From NCBI RefSeq assembly GCF_030317105.1, contig NZ_JASZYG010000004.1:372001-436000 (forward strand): a DNA stretch of 64,000 nucleotides, written 5' to 3'. The notes beneath the pieces were generated by a model. That model was not told where the DNA came from. It made no database searches and worked only from the letters and a program-made list of their open reading frames with translations. Position 1 is the first letter of the stretch. Each line of letters starts with the position of its first letter. This stretch comes from Variovorax brevis (lineage in GTDB: Bacteria; Pseudomonadota; Gammaproteobacteria; Burkholderiales; Burkholderiaceae_C). Below, piece after piece: positions 1 through 8,565 of the stretch. Both the position numbers and the translations under genes were made by a program.

Positions 1-1
1 G

Positions 2-661
2 CGCGAACCGCAGCATGGCGCGAATGGTGCCGCGCCGCGCACCCAGACCATCGCACAGGCGATTTCCGAAGCCTTTCGCTACCCGAGCTTCAGGCTGCTG
101 ATGGCGGGCTACTTTGTCTGCGGATTCCAGGTGGTGTTCATCGGCGTTCACATGCCCAGCTACCTGCGCGACAAGGGCCTGTCGCCCGATGTGGCCAGCT
201 ACGCGCTGGCGCTGATCGGGCTGTTCAACGTGTTCGGCACCTACATCGCCGGCTCGCTCGGCCAACGCCTGGCGCGCCGCAAGATCCTCGCGGCCATCTA
301 CTTCGGGCGCTCGATTGCGATTGCGGCCTTTCTCATCGCGCCGATCTCGCCGCTGTCGGTCTATGTGTTTGCGGCGGTGATCGGCTTCCTGTGGCTGTCG
401 ACCGTGCCGCCGACCAACGCCATCGTGGCCAACATCTTCGGCGTGGCGCACCTGTCGATGCTCAGCGGCTTTGCCTTTTTCGGCCACCAGATCGGCTCCT
501 TCCTGGGCGTCTGGCTGGGTGGCTTCCTGTACGACCGCACGGGGAGCTACGACATCGTCTGGTACATCTCGATTGCCTTGGGCGTGCTCGCAGCGCTGGT
601 AAACCTGCCGGTGCGCGAATCGGCCATCGTGCGGCCGGTGCCCACGCCACAGCCCGCCTGA
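2..661 (+). CDS. MFS transporter, C-terminal part (5' end outside window)
   Basis: The frame is open from the first bases of the window, so this is the last 219 residues of a longer protein whose start lies upstream. What remains has about six hydrophobic helices separated by short loops. A basic loop (GQRLARRK) follows a helix pair, as at the cytoplasmic faces of major facilitator carriers. A full MFS protein is about 400 residues, so roughly the second half is seen. The substrate cannot be read from this part; resemblance to monocarboxylate/oxalate-type MFS carriers is only an impression. It ends 12 bases before the next small gene. Confidence 0.8.
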   Translation, partial: REPQHGANGAAPRTQTIAQAISEAFRYPSFRLLMAGYFVCGFQVVFIGVHMPSYLRDKGLSPDVASYALALIGLFNVFGTYIAGSLGQRLARRKILAAIYFGRSIAIAAFLIAPISPLSVYVFAAVIGFLWLSTVPPTNAIVANIFGVAHLSMLSGFAFFGHQIGSFLGVWLGGFLYDRTGSYDIVWYISIALGVLAALVNLPVRESAIVRPVPTPQPA

Positions 662-673
662 GGACACGCTGAA

Positions 674-814
674 ATGCGAAGCCACACACGTCACCGTGTC
701 GAGCGCACAGCCTGGTTCGTTGCCGCCGCAGCAGCGCTTGCGGGCGTGTTCGTGCTCTACACGCGGCCCGGCTTCCTGGTGACCCTGGTCGATCAAATCT
801 GGGCCTGCTTTTGA
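674..814 (+). CDS. small single-pass membrane protein, 46 aa
   Basis: A short frame starts at ATG 674 and ends with a TGA that overlaps the TTG start of the following methyltransferase (TTGA at 811-814). The product has a basic N-terminus (MRSHTRHRVER) followed by one hydrophobic stretch at about residues 13-40, so a single transmembrane helix is predicted. The translational overlap with the next gene and the 12-base gap after the transporter argue that it is real and cotranscribed. I do not recognise the family. It could be a membrane anchor or simply an uncharacterised small protein. Confidence 0.5.
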   Translation: MRSHTRHRVERTAWFVAAAAALAGVFVLYTRPGFLVTLVDQIWACF

Positions 815-1359
815 GCGGCCCGCACGACGCCCTCGCCGCATCGGGCTGGATCGCCCGGTGGACGCACTTGGTGCCGCCCGGCGGCACCGTCCTCGACGTG
901 GCCTGCGGTTCCGGTCGCCACATGCGCTGGTTCGCAGACAAGGGATTTGTAACGACCGGCGTTGATCGCTCAAGCGACGCCCTGGCCTCGGCCGGCGCTT
1001 TCGGACGCACCGTGCTGGCGGACATCGAGTCGGGCCCTTGGCCCTTTGACGGCAAGGCGTTCGACGCGGTGGTCGTCACCAATTACCTCTGGCGCGAGCG
1101 CTTGCCCGACGTCGTCGCCGCGCTCGCGCCGGGCGGCGTGCTGCTCTACGAAACTTTTGCACAGGGCAACGAGACCGTGGGCAAGCCGTCGCGGCCGGAC
1201 TTCCTGCTGGCGCCGGGCGAACTCCTGCGCGCCTGCGCCGGCCTGCGCATCGTGGCTTATGAAGACGGGTTCCTGCCCGATCCCGACCGCTTCGTGCAGC
1301 GAATCGCGGCCGTTCGCCCCGAAAGCCAAGCTTCAGGGCCGCCGCGCCACTTGCTGTAG
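811..1359 (+). CDS. class I SAM-dependent methyltransferase
   Basis: The 182-residue product has the glycine-rich SAM-binding motif I (DVACGSGRH, residues 29-37), an acidic residue closing the second strand (TGVDRS) and the motif of strand 4 (FDAVVVTNYL). This is a small Rossmann methyltransferase of the TehB/methyltransf_25 type. The substrate cannot be inferred. Translation starts at a TTG that overlaps the stop of the preceding 46-residue gene, suggesting coupled translation. It has no fused domain and is complete for a minimal methyltransferase fold. Confidence 0.8.
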   Translation: MSGPHDALAASGWIARWTHLVPPGGTVLDVACGSGRHMRWFADKGFVTTGVDRSSDALASAGAFGRTVLADIESGPWPFDGKAFDAVVVTNYLWRERLPDVVAALAPGGVLLYETFAQGNETVGKPSRPDFLLAPGELLRACAGLRIVAYEDGFLPDPDRFVQRIAAVRPESQASGPPRHLL

Positions 1360-1428
1360 CCGCACCGGCCGCGGGTCCGAATAACACGTATCACCCGAGA
1401 CGCGCAAGGTCAAGTGCCCAAGGTTCAT

Positions 1429-1434
1429 TAGAAT
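1429..1434 (+). promoter_or_regulatory. putative -10 box (TAGAAT) for dapA
   Basis: TAGAAT lies 33 bases before the dapA start in the only non-coding gap upstream of it. No convincing -35 hexamer is seen at the proper spacing, so only the -10 element is claimed. Confidence 0.35.
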
Positions 1435-1467
1435 AGGTACTTTTCGTCCTCCCAAAGAGACACTCCC

Positions 1468-2358
1468 TTGCAGCAACTGACTGGCAGCATCGTCGCGCTC
1501 ATCACGCCGATGCACGAAGACGGCAGCGTCGACTATCCGGCCCTGCGCCGACTCATCGACTGGCACATTGAAGAAGGCACCGACTGCCTTGGCGTCGTTG
1601 GCACGACCGGTGAATCCCCGACGGTCGACGTCGAGGAACACTGCGAAATCATTCGCGTCTCGGTCGAGCAGGCCAAGGGCCGCGTGCCCGTCATGGCGGG
1701 TTGCGGGGCCAATTCCACCCGCGAAGCCATCGAACTCGCCAAATTCGCCAAGGGCGTGGGCGCCGATTCGCAACTGCAAGTGGTGCCCTACTACAACAAG
1801 CCGACGCAAGAAGGCCAGTACCAGCATTTCAAGGCCATCGCAGAAGCGGTGGGCGACCTGCCGACGGTGCTCTACAACGTGCCCGGCCGCAGCGTGGCCG
1901 ATATGGCGCACGAAACAGTCCTGCGCCTGGCGCAGGTGCCGGGCATCATCGGCATCAAGGAAGCCACGGGCAACATCGAGCGTGCGCAATGGCTCATCCG
2001 CGATGTGCCGAAAGACTTTGCCGTCTATTCCGGCGACGACCCCACGGCCGTGGCACTCATGCTGTGCGGCGGCCAGGGCAACATCAGCGTGACGGCCAAC
2101 GTCGCGCCGCGCAAGATGCACGAGCTGTGCGTGGCGGCCATTGCAGGCGACGTGAAGCGCGCCATGCAGATCCAGATGGAACTGCTGCCGCTGCATCGCC
2201 ATCTGTTCGTGGAGCCCAACCCCATTCCCGTGAAGTGGGCCATGGCCCGCATGGGCCTGTGCGGCGGTGCGCTGCGACTGCCCCTGACCGAACTGTCCGA
2301 AGGCGCCCGACCCGTTGTCGAAGGGGCACTGCGTCAAACCGGCCTGCTCAAGGCTTGA
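1468..2358 (+). CDS. dapA: 4-hydroxy-tetrahydrodipicolinate synthase
   Basis: DapA condenses pyruvate with aspartate-semialdehyde, the first committed step to lysine and meso-diaminopimelate. The 296-residue protein has the family length and the (beta/alpha)8 landmarks: the GTTGES motif at 45-50, the tyrosine of the LYNVPGR motif (Y136) and the Schiff-base lysine in GIKEATG (K164). The start is TTG at 1468, which gives the standard N-terminus [11 protein letters not shown]. The bamC gene follows on the same strand after about 120 bases, the well-known dapA-bamC (nlpB/dapX) arrangement. Confidence 0.96.
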   Translation: MQQLTGSIVALITPMHEDGSVDYPALRRLIDWHIEEGTDCLGVVGTTGESPTVDVEEHCEIIRVSVEQAKGRVPVMAGCGANSTREAIELAKFAKGVGADSQLQVVPYYNKPTQEGQYQHFKAIAEAVGDLPTVLYNVPGRSVADMAHETVLRLAQVPGIIGIKEATGNIERAQWLIRDVPKDFAVYSGDDPTAVALMLCGGQGNISVTANVAPRKMHELCVAAIAGDVKRAMQIQMELLPLHRHLFVEPNPIPVKWAMARMGLCGGALRLPLTELSEGARPVVEGALRQTGLLKA

Positions 2359-2479
2359 TTCCATTGAACGCGGCGGGTCATGCAAGCCGGCAACCTTTTG
2401 CGCGCCATTCGCTCTGATACCTGCCGCGCCCTGACCGACGGCCATTGAGATACCCGCCATTCCACTGAGGACGAAGACG

Positions 2480-3568
2480 TTGAAAACCCTTTCGCGATTT
2501 GCATTGCTGGCCCTCGTTGCCAGCCTTGCCGCCTGCTCCGCACTGGAGAGCGACAAGATTGACTACAAGAGCGCCGGCAAGGCCCCCACGCTGGAGGTGC
2601 CGCCCGATCTCACGCAACTGTCGCGCGACAACCGCTACGTCGTGCCTGGCGGCCCGGTGTCGGCCACCGCCTTCCAGACCGGCATCGCCAATGCACCCGG
2701 CGCGCCAACGGCCGTGAGCGTCGTGGGCGACGTTCGCATGGAAACGTCGGGAACGCAGCGTTGGCTGGTCGTCAACCGCTCGCCCGATCAACTGTGGGAG
2801 CCCATCAAGGACTTCTGGCAGGAGAGCGGCTTTCTGCTGACCACCGACCAGCGCAACCTCGGCATCATGGAAACCGACTGGGCCGAGAACCGCGCCAAGC
2901 TGCCGCAGGACATCATTCGCGGCACGCTGGGCAAGATGGTGGATTCGCTGTATTCCACGGGTGAACTCGACCGTTTCCGCACGCGCCTGGAGCGCACGGC
3001 GAACGGCACCGAAGTCTTCGTGAGCCACCGCGGCATGATCGAGGTCTACTCCAACAGCCAGAAGGACCAGACCATCTGGCAGCCGCGCCCGGCCGACCGC
3101 GAACTCGAAACCGAATTCCTGCGCCGCCTGATGGTGAAGCTGGGCGTTCCGCAAGAACAATCGAAGGCGTTGGTGGCTTCTGGCTCCGCGCCGGTGGAAC
3201 GCCAGCGCGCAACAGTGTCCGACCTCAACGGCCAACCCATCGTCACGATCAACGACGGCTTCGATCGCGCCTGGCGCCGCGTGGGCCTGACGCTGGATCG
3301 CACCGGCTTCACGGTGGAAGACCGCGACCGCGCCGCCGGCACTTACTTCGTGCGCTACGTGCCGCCGGATCGCAAGGAGCCCGGCGCCCTGGCCAAGCTC
3401 ATCACCTTCGGCCAGGCTGGCAAGGGCGAGGCGCCGCTCAAGCTGCGCGTGCTCGTGAAGAGCGAGGCCGACACCAGCGTGGTGAGCGTGCTTGATCAAG
3501 CGGGCGCGCCCGAGAAATCCGACAACGCGAAGAAGATCGTCCAGGTCATCGCCGACGACCTGAAGTGA
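2480..3568 (+). CDS. bamC: outer membrane protein assembly factor BamC (lipoprotein)
   Basis: This 362-residue protein begins at TTG 2480 with a lipoprotein signal peptide ending in the lipobox LAAC (lipidated Cys19). It is followed by the conserved unstructured segment of BamC (IDYKSAGKAPTLEVPPDL), which in E. coli lies across BamD. Two helix-grip domains follow. BamC is a lipoprotein of the BAM complex that inserts beta-barrel proteins into the outer membrane. The position directly after dapA is the ancestral gene order. The next gene (MBL hydrolase) starts 12 bases downstream, so the three may be cotranscribed. Confidence 0.93.
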   Translation: MKTLSRFALLALVASLAACSALESDKIDYKSAGKAPTLEVPPDLTQLSRDNRYVVPGGPVSATAFQTGIANAPGAPTAVSVVGDVRMETSGTQRWLVVNRSPDQLWEPIKDFWQESGFLLTTDQRNLGIMETDWAENRAKLPQDIIRGTLGKMVDSLYSTGELDRFRTRLERTANGTEVFVSHRGMIEVYSNSQKDQTIWQPRPADRELETEFLRRLMVKLGVPQEQSKALVASGSAPVERQRATVSDLNGQPIVTINDGFDRAWRRVGLTLDRTGFTVEDRDRAAGTYFVRYVPPDRKEPGALAKLITFGQAGKGEAPLKLRVLVKSEADTSVVSVLDQAGAPEKSDNAKKIVQVIADDLK

Positions 3569-3580
3569 TTCGCCTTTGCC

Positions 3581-4357
3581 ATGCTGCGCTTTCGTAGCCT
3601 CGGCAGTGGCAGCACGGGCAATGCCACGCTGGTCGAAGCGACCAGCGCTGGCCGCACCACGCGCCTCCTGATCGACTGCGGCTTTGCGCTGCGTCATCTC
3701 GAAGCGCGTCTTGCACGCGCAGGCCTCCTGCCCACTGACATCGACGCGGTGTTCATCACGCATGAACATGGCGATCACATCGGTTGTGCGCACACCTTGT
3801 CCAAGCGCCATCGCATCCCGGTGTGGATGAGCGAAGGCACATGGCTCGCCACGGGCGGGCGCGACTTCGAAGGCCGTCTGCACATTGCGCGCGATGGCGA
3901 CACCATCGACATCGGCGACATGCAACTGCAGCCCTTCACCGTGCCGCATGACGCACGCGAGCCGCTTCAACTGCGCTGCACCGATGGCGCGCGGCATCTT
4001 GGCGTGCTGACGGACCTGGGCCACGCAACGCCCTATGTCATCCATCGACTCGGCGCTCTGGATGCCTTGCTGCTGGAGTTCAATCACGACGCGGACATGC
4101 TTGCGGGATCAGCCTATCCGCCCTTCCTGAAGCAACGCGTGGGCGGCAACTATGGCCACCTGTCCAATGCCGCTGCCGCCGCCATTGCTGCGGCGGTGTT
4201 GCATGGCGGATTGCGGCATCTGGTGGCTGCACACCTGAGCGAGCAGAACAATCGACCAGAGATCGTGCGCCGCGTGATGGCGCAAGCCCTGGGCGCACAA
4301 GAGCAGGACATGCTCACTGCCACGGCCAGCGAAGGCACTTGCTGGCTCGACGCGTGA
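3581..4357 (+). CDS. MBL-fold metallo-hydrolase (YycJ/WalJ-like)
   Basis: The 258-residue protein carries the metallo-beta-lactamase metal-binding motif HEHGDH (61-66), a later DLGHATP segment and an FNHD segment. It opens with FRSLGSGSTGNATLVE, typical of the YycJ-type single-domain hydrolases, some of which are nucleases acting in DNA repair. The specific substrate in this group is unknown. It starts 12 bases after bamC and likely shares its transcript. Confidence 0.85.
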   Translation: MLRFRSLGSGSTGNATLVEATSAGRTTRLLIDCGFALRHLEARLARAGLLPTDIDAVFITHEHGDHIGCAHTLSKRHRIPVWMSEGTWLATGGRDFEGRLHIARDGDTIDIGDMQLQPFTVPHDAREPLQLRCTDGARHLGVLTDLGHATPYVIHRLGALDALLLEFNHDADMLAGSAYPPFLKQRVGGNYGHLSNAAAAAIAAAVLHGGLRHLVAAHLSEQNNRPEIVRRVMAQALGAQEQDMLTATASEGTCWLDA

Positions 4358-4392
4358 AGTCTCTTGCGCTCATCTTCATCCTTCCATAAACA

Positions 4393-4414
4393 AGGCCGCC
4401 CCGAAGGGCGGCCT
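4393..4414 (-). terminator. rho-independent terminator of the Ala/Pro-rich lipoprotein gene
   Basis: A perfect 9-bp stem (AGGCCGCCC / GGGCGGCCT) with a CGAA loop lies in the gap between the convergent hydrolase and lipoprotein genes. Downstream on the minus strand is a T-rich stretch (TTGTTTATGG), so it fits termination of the minus-strand gene best. Confidence 0.7.
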
Positions 4415-4456
4415 GTCGCTCGGATTCAGAGCAAAGACAACGAAAGAGACGGGCTG

Positions 4457-4753
4457 TTACGGCTTGGCGGGTGGGGCCGCAGCAGCAGCATCCGCAGCGG
4501 CCTTGCGCGCAGCTTCGGCCGCCTTGTTCGCTTCGTCCAGTGCGGCAGCCGCATCGGGCGCTGGTGCCGGTGACGAAGCAGCGGGCGCGGGCGCAGGTGC
4601 AGGCGTTACCACGACCGCCGTCGGTGGAGCAGGCGCGGGTGCCGGTGCAGCCGCAGGCGGCGTCACGACAACGGGTGCCGCTTCTTCCTTTTTTCCGCAC
4701 GCGCTCAACGCAGCAACCGCCACCACTGAGGCGACCAGAACGTGTTTCTTCAT
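4457..4753 (-). CDS. small Ala/Pro-rich lipoprotein, 98 aa
   Basis: The protein has a lipoprotein signal peptide with lipobox LSAC (Cys19), followed by GKKEEAAP and then a low-complexity Ala/Pro/Val-rich region, with an Ala-rich helical C-terminus containing regularly spaced Lys and Glu. Such proteins are common in this family of bacteria and lack an assigned role; a periplasmic spacer or envelope structural role is plausible but unproven. It is a single-gene unit ended by the hairpin at 4393-4414. Confidence 0.7.
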   Translation of the reverse strand: MKKHVLVASVVAVAALSACGKKEEAAPVVVTPPAAAPAPAPAPPTAVVVTPAPAPAPAASSPAPAPDAAAALDEANKAAEAARKAAADAAAAAPPAKP

Positions 4754-4843
4754 GTGTACTCCTTTGAATGGATGTCCAAGGAGAAAAATTCTAGACCCGG
4801 CTCGCCGTTTACCCGTGTATCAAAGGGTGATTGCGCGTTTGGC

Positions 4844-5347
4844 CTACAAGCCCAGGGTACTGGTCGGAAAACCCGCCCGGCTGTGTCGAAGGCATTCGTC
4901 GATGGCCTCGCGCAATGCGCGTCGGCTCACGCCGTCGTTGCCGCTCATTCCCTTGTAATTTTCAACGTCCATGCGGCGCGCAAACCATGCAGGAGTCCAG
5001 ATGCCGCTGGGCACTTGCGGCATGCCGGATCCGCGACACACGCGGCAATCAACGATGTGCCCCCACATGCGCCGCCATGTCACGAAGCGTGCGTGATACC
5101 GCTCGAACACATCAAATCGTTCGGCCAGCATGACCATGCTGCGCCCCGCGGCCGACCATTGCTGCAAGGCATCCGCCGTCGCGCGATCGCCCAGGGGCCA
5201 GTCGACATAGTCGGGGTCGCTCAGGACGATCTCGCGCCAGCCTTCGCGTGCCGCTGCTTCGAGTGCAGACAGCACGAGTTCGCGAAATGCCTGTGGCCCT
5301 TCGAAGCGGCCATGCGGCAGCGATGAAGCGTCGTCTTCAGCCGGCAC
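4844..5347 (-). CDS. conserved hypothetical protein (DUF7931-like)
   Basis: This 167-residue protein overlaps the end of the upstream cupin gene by 11 bases, so the two are translationally linked. It has conserved-looking acidic/aromatic blocks (LSDPDYVDWPLGD, ERYHARFVTWRRMW) and a CRVC pair (C101, C104) near the middle. There is no signal peptide or membrane segment. I associate it with an uncharacterised betaproteobacterial family found beside YcfD-type oxygenases, but no function is established. Phospholipase D-like distant similarity is possible but not shown. Confidence 0.7.
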   Translation of the reverse strand: MPAEDDASSLPHGRFEGPQAFRELVLSALEAAAREGWREIVLSDPDYVDWPLGDRATADALQQWSAAGRSMVMLAERFDVFERYHARFVTWRRMWGHIVDCRVCRGSGMPQVPSGIWTPAWFARRMDVENYKGMSGNDGVSRRALREAIDECLRHSRAGFPTSTLGL

Positions 5348-6464
5348 GCAACCACCCCGCCTCGCACCAGTCGCTCAGCAATTCGATGGCGTCATCACTC
5401 GCGCTGGCGAGTTCCCGTGCCTGCAATTCGCGCGTGTCCGCGAGGCTGCGCATGAGTTTCGCGTCGCGGCCCGACGCACGAAAACTTTCGCCGTTGATGT
5501 AGATGTGCCGCTCGTCGTAGAGCATGCGCGTGCGCCGGTCGAGCGTGACCTTAAGCCATTCATCGGGAACGTCGGATGACTCGAACCACACGTTGGACTT
5601 GGGCTCGGTCATCGATTCGCCGAGCGCGCGTTCCACCGCGTGCGGTTCACGCAATGCCGCTTCGACGGCTTCTTGCGCAAAGGCCTGCAAAGCCGCTGGC
5701 ATGGCGGCCGGCGTGGCCACTGCAGCCTGGCCCGGATCGCGATAGTGCGTGCGCGCGGAGATCACGGCGTGCTCGAGTTCATCGGCATGCGCTTCGGCGA
5801 TGCGCGCGAGCAAGTCGGCGCCCAGGTGGTTGCGCGCGGGCGAGCGCAATCCGATCGAATAGGTCATGCAATCGCCACCGACGGCGACGCCGTCGTGCGC
5901 ATAGCGCGGCGGCAGGTAGAGCATGTCGCCGGGTTCGAGGTCGAATGTCTGCTCCGGCTCGAAGCGTTCGAGGATCTTGAGCGGCACGCCCTGTTGCAAG
6001 GCCATGTCGCGCTGACGGCCGATGGACCAGCGCCGGCAACCGGTGGCCTGCAGGAGGAACACGTCATAGCTGTCGAAGTGCGGCCCGACGCCGCCCTGGT
6101 CGCTGGCGTAGCTGATCATCAGATCATCCAGCCGCGCGTCAGGCACAAAGCGGAACTGCTTGAGCAGCGCATGCGCGCCTTCGTGATGCAGGTCCACGCC
6201 TTGCACGAGCAGCGTCCACGCGGGTTGTGTTGCAGCCGGCAGGGCACGCCGCGCAAAGGGACCGTGGCGCAGCGTCCAGCCTTTGGCGCCGTGCTGGATG
6301 AGGCGAGACTCGACGCCCTCTTGGGACGCCAGTTCGAACAGCGCGGGCTTTGCAATCGGTGGCACCATATCGGGTATGGCACCGCGAATCAGCAGCGGCT
6401 TTTTCTGCCAGTAACGGCGCATGAATTGGTCGGCGCTCAATCCGCCGAGCAACGTTAAGGGCAT
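5337..6464 (-). CDS. cupin/JmjC-type 2-oxoglutarate oxygenase, YcfD/RoxA-like ribosomal protein uL16 arginine hydroxylase
   Basis: The 375-residue product matches the length of E. coli YcfD (RoxA), an Fe(II)/2-oxoglutarate oxygenase that hydroxylates an arginine of ribosomal protein uL16. The iron ligands are visible as HFD (H129, D131) and the distal histidine in PPRYAHDG (H190). The N-terminus has the family's FMRRYWQKKPLLIRGA segment. The ATG at 6464 is preferred because GGAGA stands eight bases upstream; an ATG at 6476 is also in frame. It is divergent from the SlyD-like gene with a gap of only about 28 bases, so the promoters must overlap the starts. The small CRVC protein gene follows with an overlap. 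Confidence 0.88.
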   Translation of the reverse strand: MPLTLLGGLSADQFMRRYWQKKPLLIRGAIPDMVPPIAKPALFELASQEGVESRLIQHGAKGWTLRHGPFARRALPAATQPAWTLLVQGVDLHHEGAHALLKQFRFVPDARLDDLMISYASDQGGVGPHFDSYDVFLLQATGCRRWSIGRQRDMALQQGVPLKILERFEPEQTFDLEPGDMLYLPPRYAHDGVAVGGDCMTYSIGLRSPARNHLGADLLARIAEAHADELEHAVISARTHYRDPGQAAVATPAAMPAALQAFAQEAVEAALREPHAVERALGESMTEPKSNVWFESSDVPDEWLKVTLDRRTRMLYDERHIYINGESFRASGRDAKLMRSLADTRELQARELASASDDAIELLSDWCEAGWLRAG

Positions 6465-6492
6465 ATGGGTCTCCATGGGAGAATTCTCGCTT

Positions 6493-7017
6493 ATGGAAAT
6501 CTCGGAACAATGCGTGGTCGGACTGACCTGGACGCTGAAAGACACGCTCGGCGAAATATTGGATGAACTCGACGCACCCGTCGAGTTCCTGGTAGGCGGC
6601 GACGACCTCTTCGATGCCATCGAAGCCGCGCTGCAGGGCCACGGCCCCGGCGCCAAGGTGCAACTTCACCTGGAGCCCGAACAGGCATTCGGCGACTTCG
6701 ACGAAGAGCTAGTCTTTCTGGAACGCCGGGCACTCTTCCCCGAAGGCATCGAGGAAGACATGACCTTCGACGGCGCGGCGCTGCCACCCGGCGTCAATGC
6801 GGACATGCCGCGCAACGTGCTTTACACGGTGACGGAAATCTATCCGGAGCACGTGGTGCTCGACGGTAATCATCCGCTCGCGGGTATTGCGCTGCGGCTC
6901 GACCTGACGGTCGCCTCGGTGCGCGAAGCAACGGAGGAAGAAGTGGGCCGCGGAACGGCAGGCACCGGCTTCTTCAAGGTCCACACCATCGAGCCGGGCA
7001 ACAACACCTTGCACTGA
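6493..7017 (+). CDS. FKBP-type peptidyl-prolyl isomerase, SlyD/SlpA-like
   Basis: This 174-residue protein has the shortened FKBP core with an inserted-flap region, as in SlyD: a starting beta-strand with VGLTWTLKDTLGEILDEL, then FLVGGDDLFDAIEAALQG and LEPEQAFGDFDEELVF, equivalent to the conserved active-site strand of SlyD. It lacks the His/Cys-rich metal-binding tail of E. coli SlyD. It acts as a cytoplasmic proline isomerase and chaperone. The ATG at 6493 is preceded by GGGAGAA at good spacing; an upstream in-frame ATG at 6475 is less likely. A strong terminator follows. Confidence 0.87.
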   Translation: MEISEQCVVGLTWTLKDTLGEILDELDAPVEFLVGGDDLFDAIEAALQGHGPGAKVQLHLEPEQAFGDFDEELVFLERRALFPEGIEEDMTFDGAALPPGVNADMPRNVLYTVTEIYPEHVVLDGNHPLAGIALRLDLTVASVREATEEEVGRGTAGTGFFKVHTIEPGNNTLH

Positions 7018-7033
7018 GGGGCGTCAACAAAGC

Positions 7034-7060
7034 AAAAGCCGGGCAAGCCCGGCTTTTTTT
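7034..7060 (+). terminator. rho-independent terminator after the SlyD-like gene
   Basis: An AAAAGCCGGGC arm pairs with GCCCGGCTTTT and is followed by a run of T on the plus strand. It sits 16 bases after the isomerase stop. The A-run on the other side would let it also terminate the convergent glycine-zipper gene. Confidence 0.85.
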
Positions 7061-7089
7061 CTTTTGGCGCGAACGCCAGGTCGACGACG

Positions 7090-7596
7090 TCAGATGCGCG
7101 AGATCTGGCCGTTGTCGATGCGCACGCGGTCGCCGACGCGCAGATCGCCCGGGTTGCTGACGTCGAACGCGCGATAGCCGCCTTGCTCCGTCTGGATCGA
7201 CACGCGGTAGCTTTGATAGACCTGCGGCGCCCTGTTGTTGGCTTCAATGACATTGCCCAGAACGGCGCCGCCCACCGCGCCAAGAATGGTCGCAGCGGTG
7301 TTGCCGCGACCACTGCCCACCTGGTGCCCCAGCACGCCGCCGACCACACCGCCTGCAACGGCGCCACCACCGCTGGTGGGGCCGCCGCTGGCCGTGGTTT
7401 GCAGCACCTCGATGTTGGCCACGCGCCCGTAGACCACGTTGGGCGCGGGTTGCGCGGCAACGGGATATGGCGCCGCTTGGTAGGGGTAACGGTTGGTCGT
7501 CTGGTAAACCGGTGCCGGGGCCACGCAGGCGGTCAGGGTGGCGAGCGCCAGCACGGAGCCGGCAACGGAGATGAATCGGGTCGAAAAGTTTTTCAT
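7090..7596 (-). CDS. glycine-zipper 2TM outer membrane lipoprotein (SlyB/17-kDa-antigen-like)
   Basis: The protein has a lipoprotein signal peptide with lipobox LTAC (Cys24), a Pro/Tyr/Gln-rich linker, and then two glycine-zipper hydrophobic segments (GGGAVAGGVVGGVLGHQVG and ILGAVGGAVLGNVIE), the 2TM motif of the Rickettsia 17-kDa antigen/SlyB group. A small C-terminal beta-domain ends at residue 168. Members associate with the outer membrane and are often under envelope-stress control. It is transcribed alone, converging on the SlyD-like gene. Confidence 0.85.
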   Translation of the reverse strand: MKNFSTRFISVAGSVLALATLTACVAPAPVYQTTNRYPYQAAPYPVAAQPAPNVVYGRVANIEVLQTTASGGPTSGGGAVAGGVVGGVLGHQVGSGRGNTAATILGAVGGAVLGNVIEANNRAPQVYQSYRVSIQTEQGGYRAFDVSNPGDLRVGDRVRIDNGQISRI

Positions 7597-7786
7597 GATG
7601 TGTTGCTCCTCGTCACCTGAGTGCGGTGGCCTATGTACTCAACGTGCCTCGCGCCTTCAGGATGACCTGCAGAAAAGTGTGTCCAGTTCGACGCGGGTTG
7701 CCAGCGGGCGGTTCCCCGCTTTACCTGTGGGCGCCGCCAGCGACAATGTGAAGGATGCGACCTACTGCTTAATCTGCGCTTAATCT

Positions 7787-8233
7787 TCAGTGCTTGCCGG
7801 TCGAGCCGTAGCCGCCTTCACCCCGCTCCGTGGGCGGAAATTCCGGGACGACGTTGAAGCGCGCCTGCACCACCGGAACGATCACCAGCTGCGCCAGCCG
7901 TTCCATGGGCTGGAGCACAAAAGGCACGTCGCTGCGATTCCACGCGCTGACCTTGAGTTCGCCCTGGTAGTCGCTGTCGATCAGCCCCACAAGGTTGCCC
8001 AGCACGATGCCATGCTTGTGCCCGAGCCCCGAGCGCGGAAGGATCAGCGCGGCATAGCCCGGATCGGCCAGGTGAATGGCAATGCCCGTTCCCACCAGTT
8101 GCCAGGCGTTGGGCTCCAGCGTGACGGGTTCGTCGAGGCAGGCCCTCAGGTCGAGGCCGGCGCTGCCCGGCGTGGCGTAGGCTGGCAGTTGCTCGGCCAT
8201 GCGGGGATCAAGGATTCGGACGTCAATTCTCAT
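7787..8233 (-). CDS. dut: deoxyuridine 5'-triphosphate nucleotidohydrolase
   Basis: Trimeric dUTPase hydrolyses dUTP to dUMP and pyrophosphate, keeping uracil out of DNA. All five family motifs are visible in the 148 residues: [10 protein letters not shown], the RSGLG motif, [11 protein letters not shown] with the catalytic Asp, the RLAQLVIVP segment, and the flexible C-terminal [10 protein letters not shown] loop. The start overlaps the stop of the upstream 111-residue gene by four bases. It is the last gene of the coaBC-X-dut cluster. Confidence 0.97.
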   Translation of the reverse strand: MRIDVRILDPRMAEQLPAYATPGSAGLDLRACLDEPVTLEPNAWQLVGTGIAIHLADPGYAALILPRSGLGHKHGIVLGNLVGLIDSDYQGELKVSAWNRSDVPFVLQPMERLAQLVIVPVVQARFNVVPEFPPTERGEGGYGSTGKH

Positions 8234-8565
8234 CGGTTTCGAGGGGTGTTCTGAATGTTGCGCTCAAGCGATTGGCGCAGTTTGGTGAGGATGGCCAGAA
8301 GGCCGCGTGCCAGCAGATTGTCGGCGCTCATGGGCTGCACCCTGCCGACCGAGGGCTGCGTCATCTGGTGCGCCGCGGTTGCCGGGTTGCCGGCGCGATG
8401 CGCCTGCATCTGCGGGCTCTCGGGCGTATCGTCCAGCGCCTGGTGTGCATTGTCGTCGCGCTGCTGGGCGCTCAACACGGGCGCGCGGGCGGTCAGCCGC
8501 TCAACGTAGCTTGCGAAATCTCCATTCGGTGGCGTGTTCCATTGCGGGTTCACTTGGCCCTCCAT
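8230..8565 (-). CDS. conserved hypothetical protein between coaBC and dut, 111 aa
   Basis: The frame overlaps coaBC at its start (16 bases) and dut at its end (4 bases), so it is a true member of the operon. The product is hydrophilic and Gln/Asn/Thr-rich in its first 80 residues and likely disordered. It ends with a short amphipathic segment ([21 protein letters not shown]). No catalytic motif is visible and I do not recognise the family. A role in CoA or nucleotide metabolism is suggested only by position. Confidence 0.7.
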   Translation of the reverse strand: MEGQVNPQWNTPPNGDFASYVERLTARAPVLSAQQRDDNAHQALDDTPESPQMQAHRAGNPATAAHQMTQPSVGRVQPMSADNLLARGLLAILTKLRQSLERNIQNTPRNR

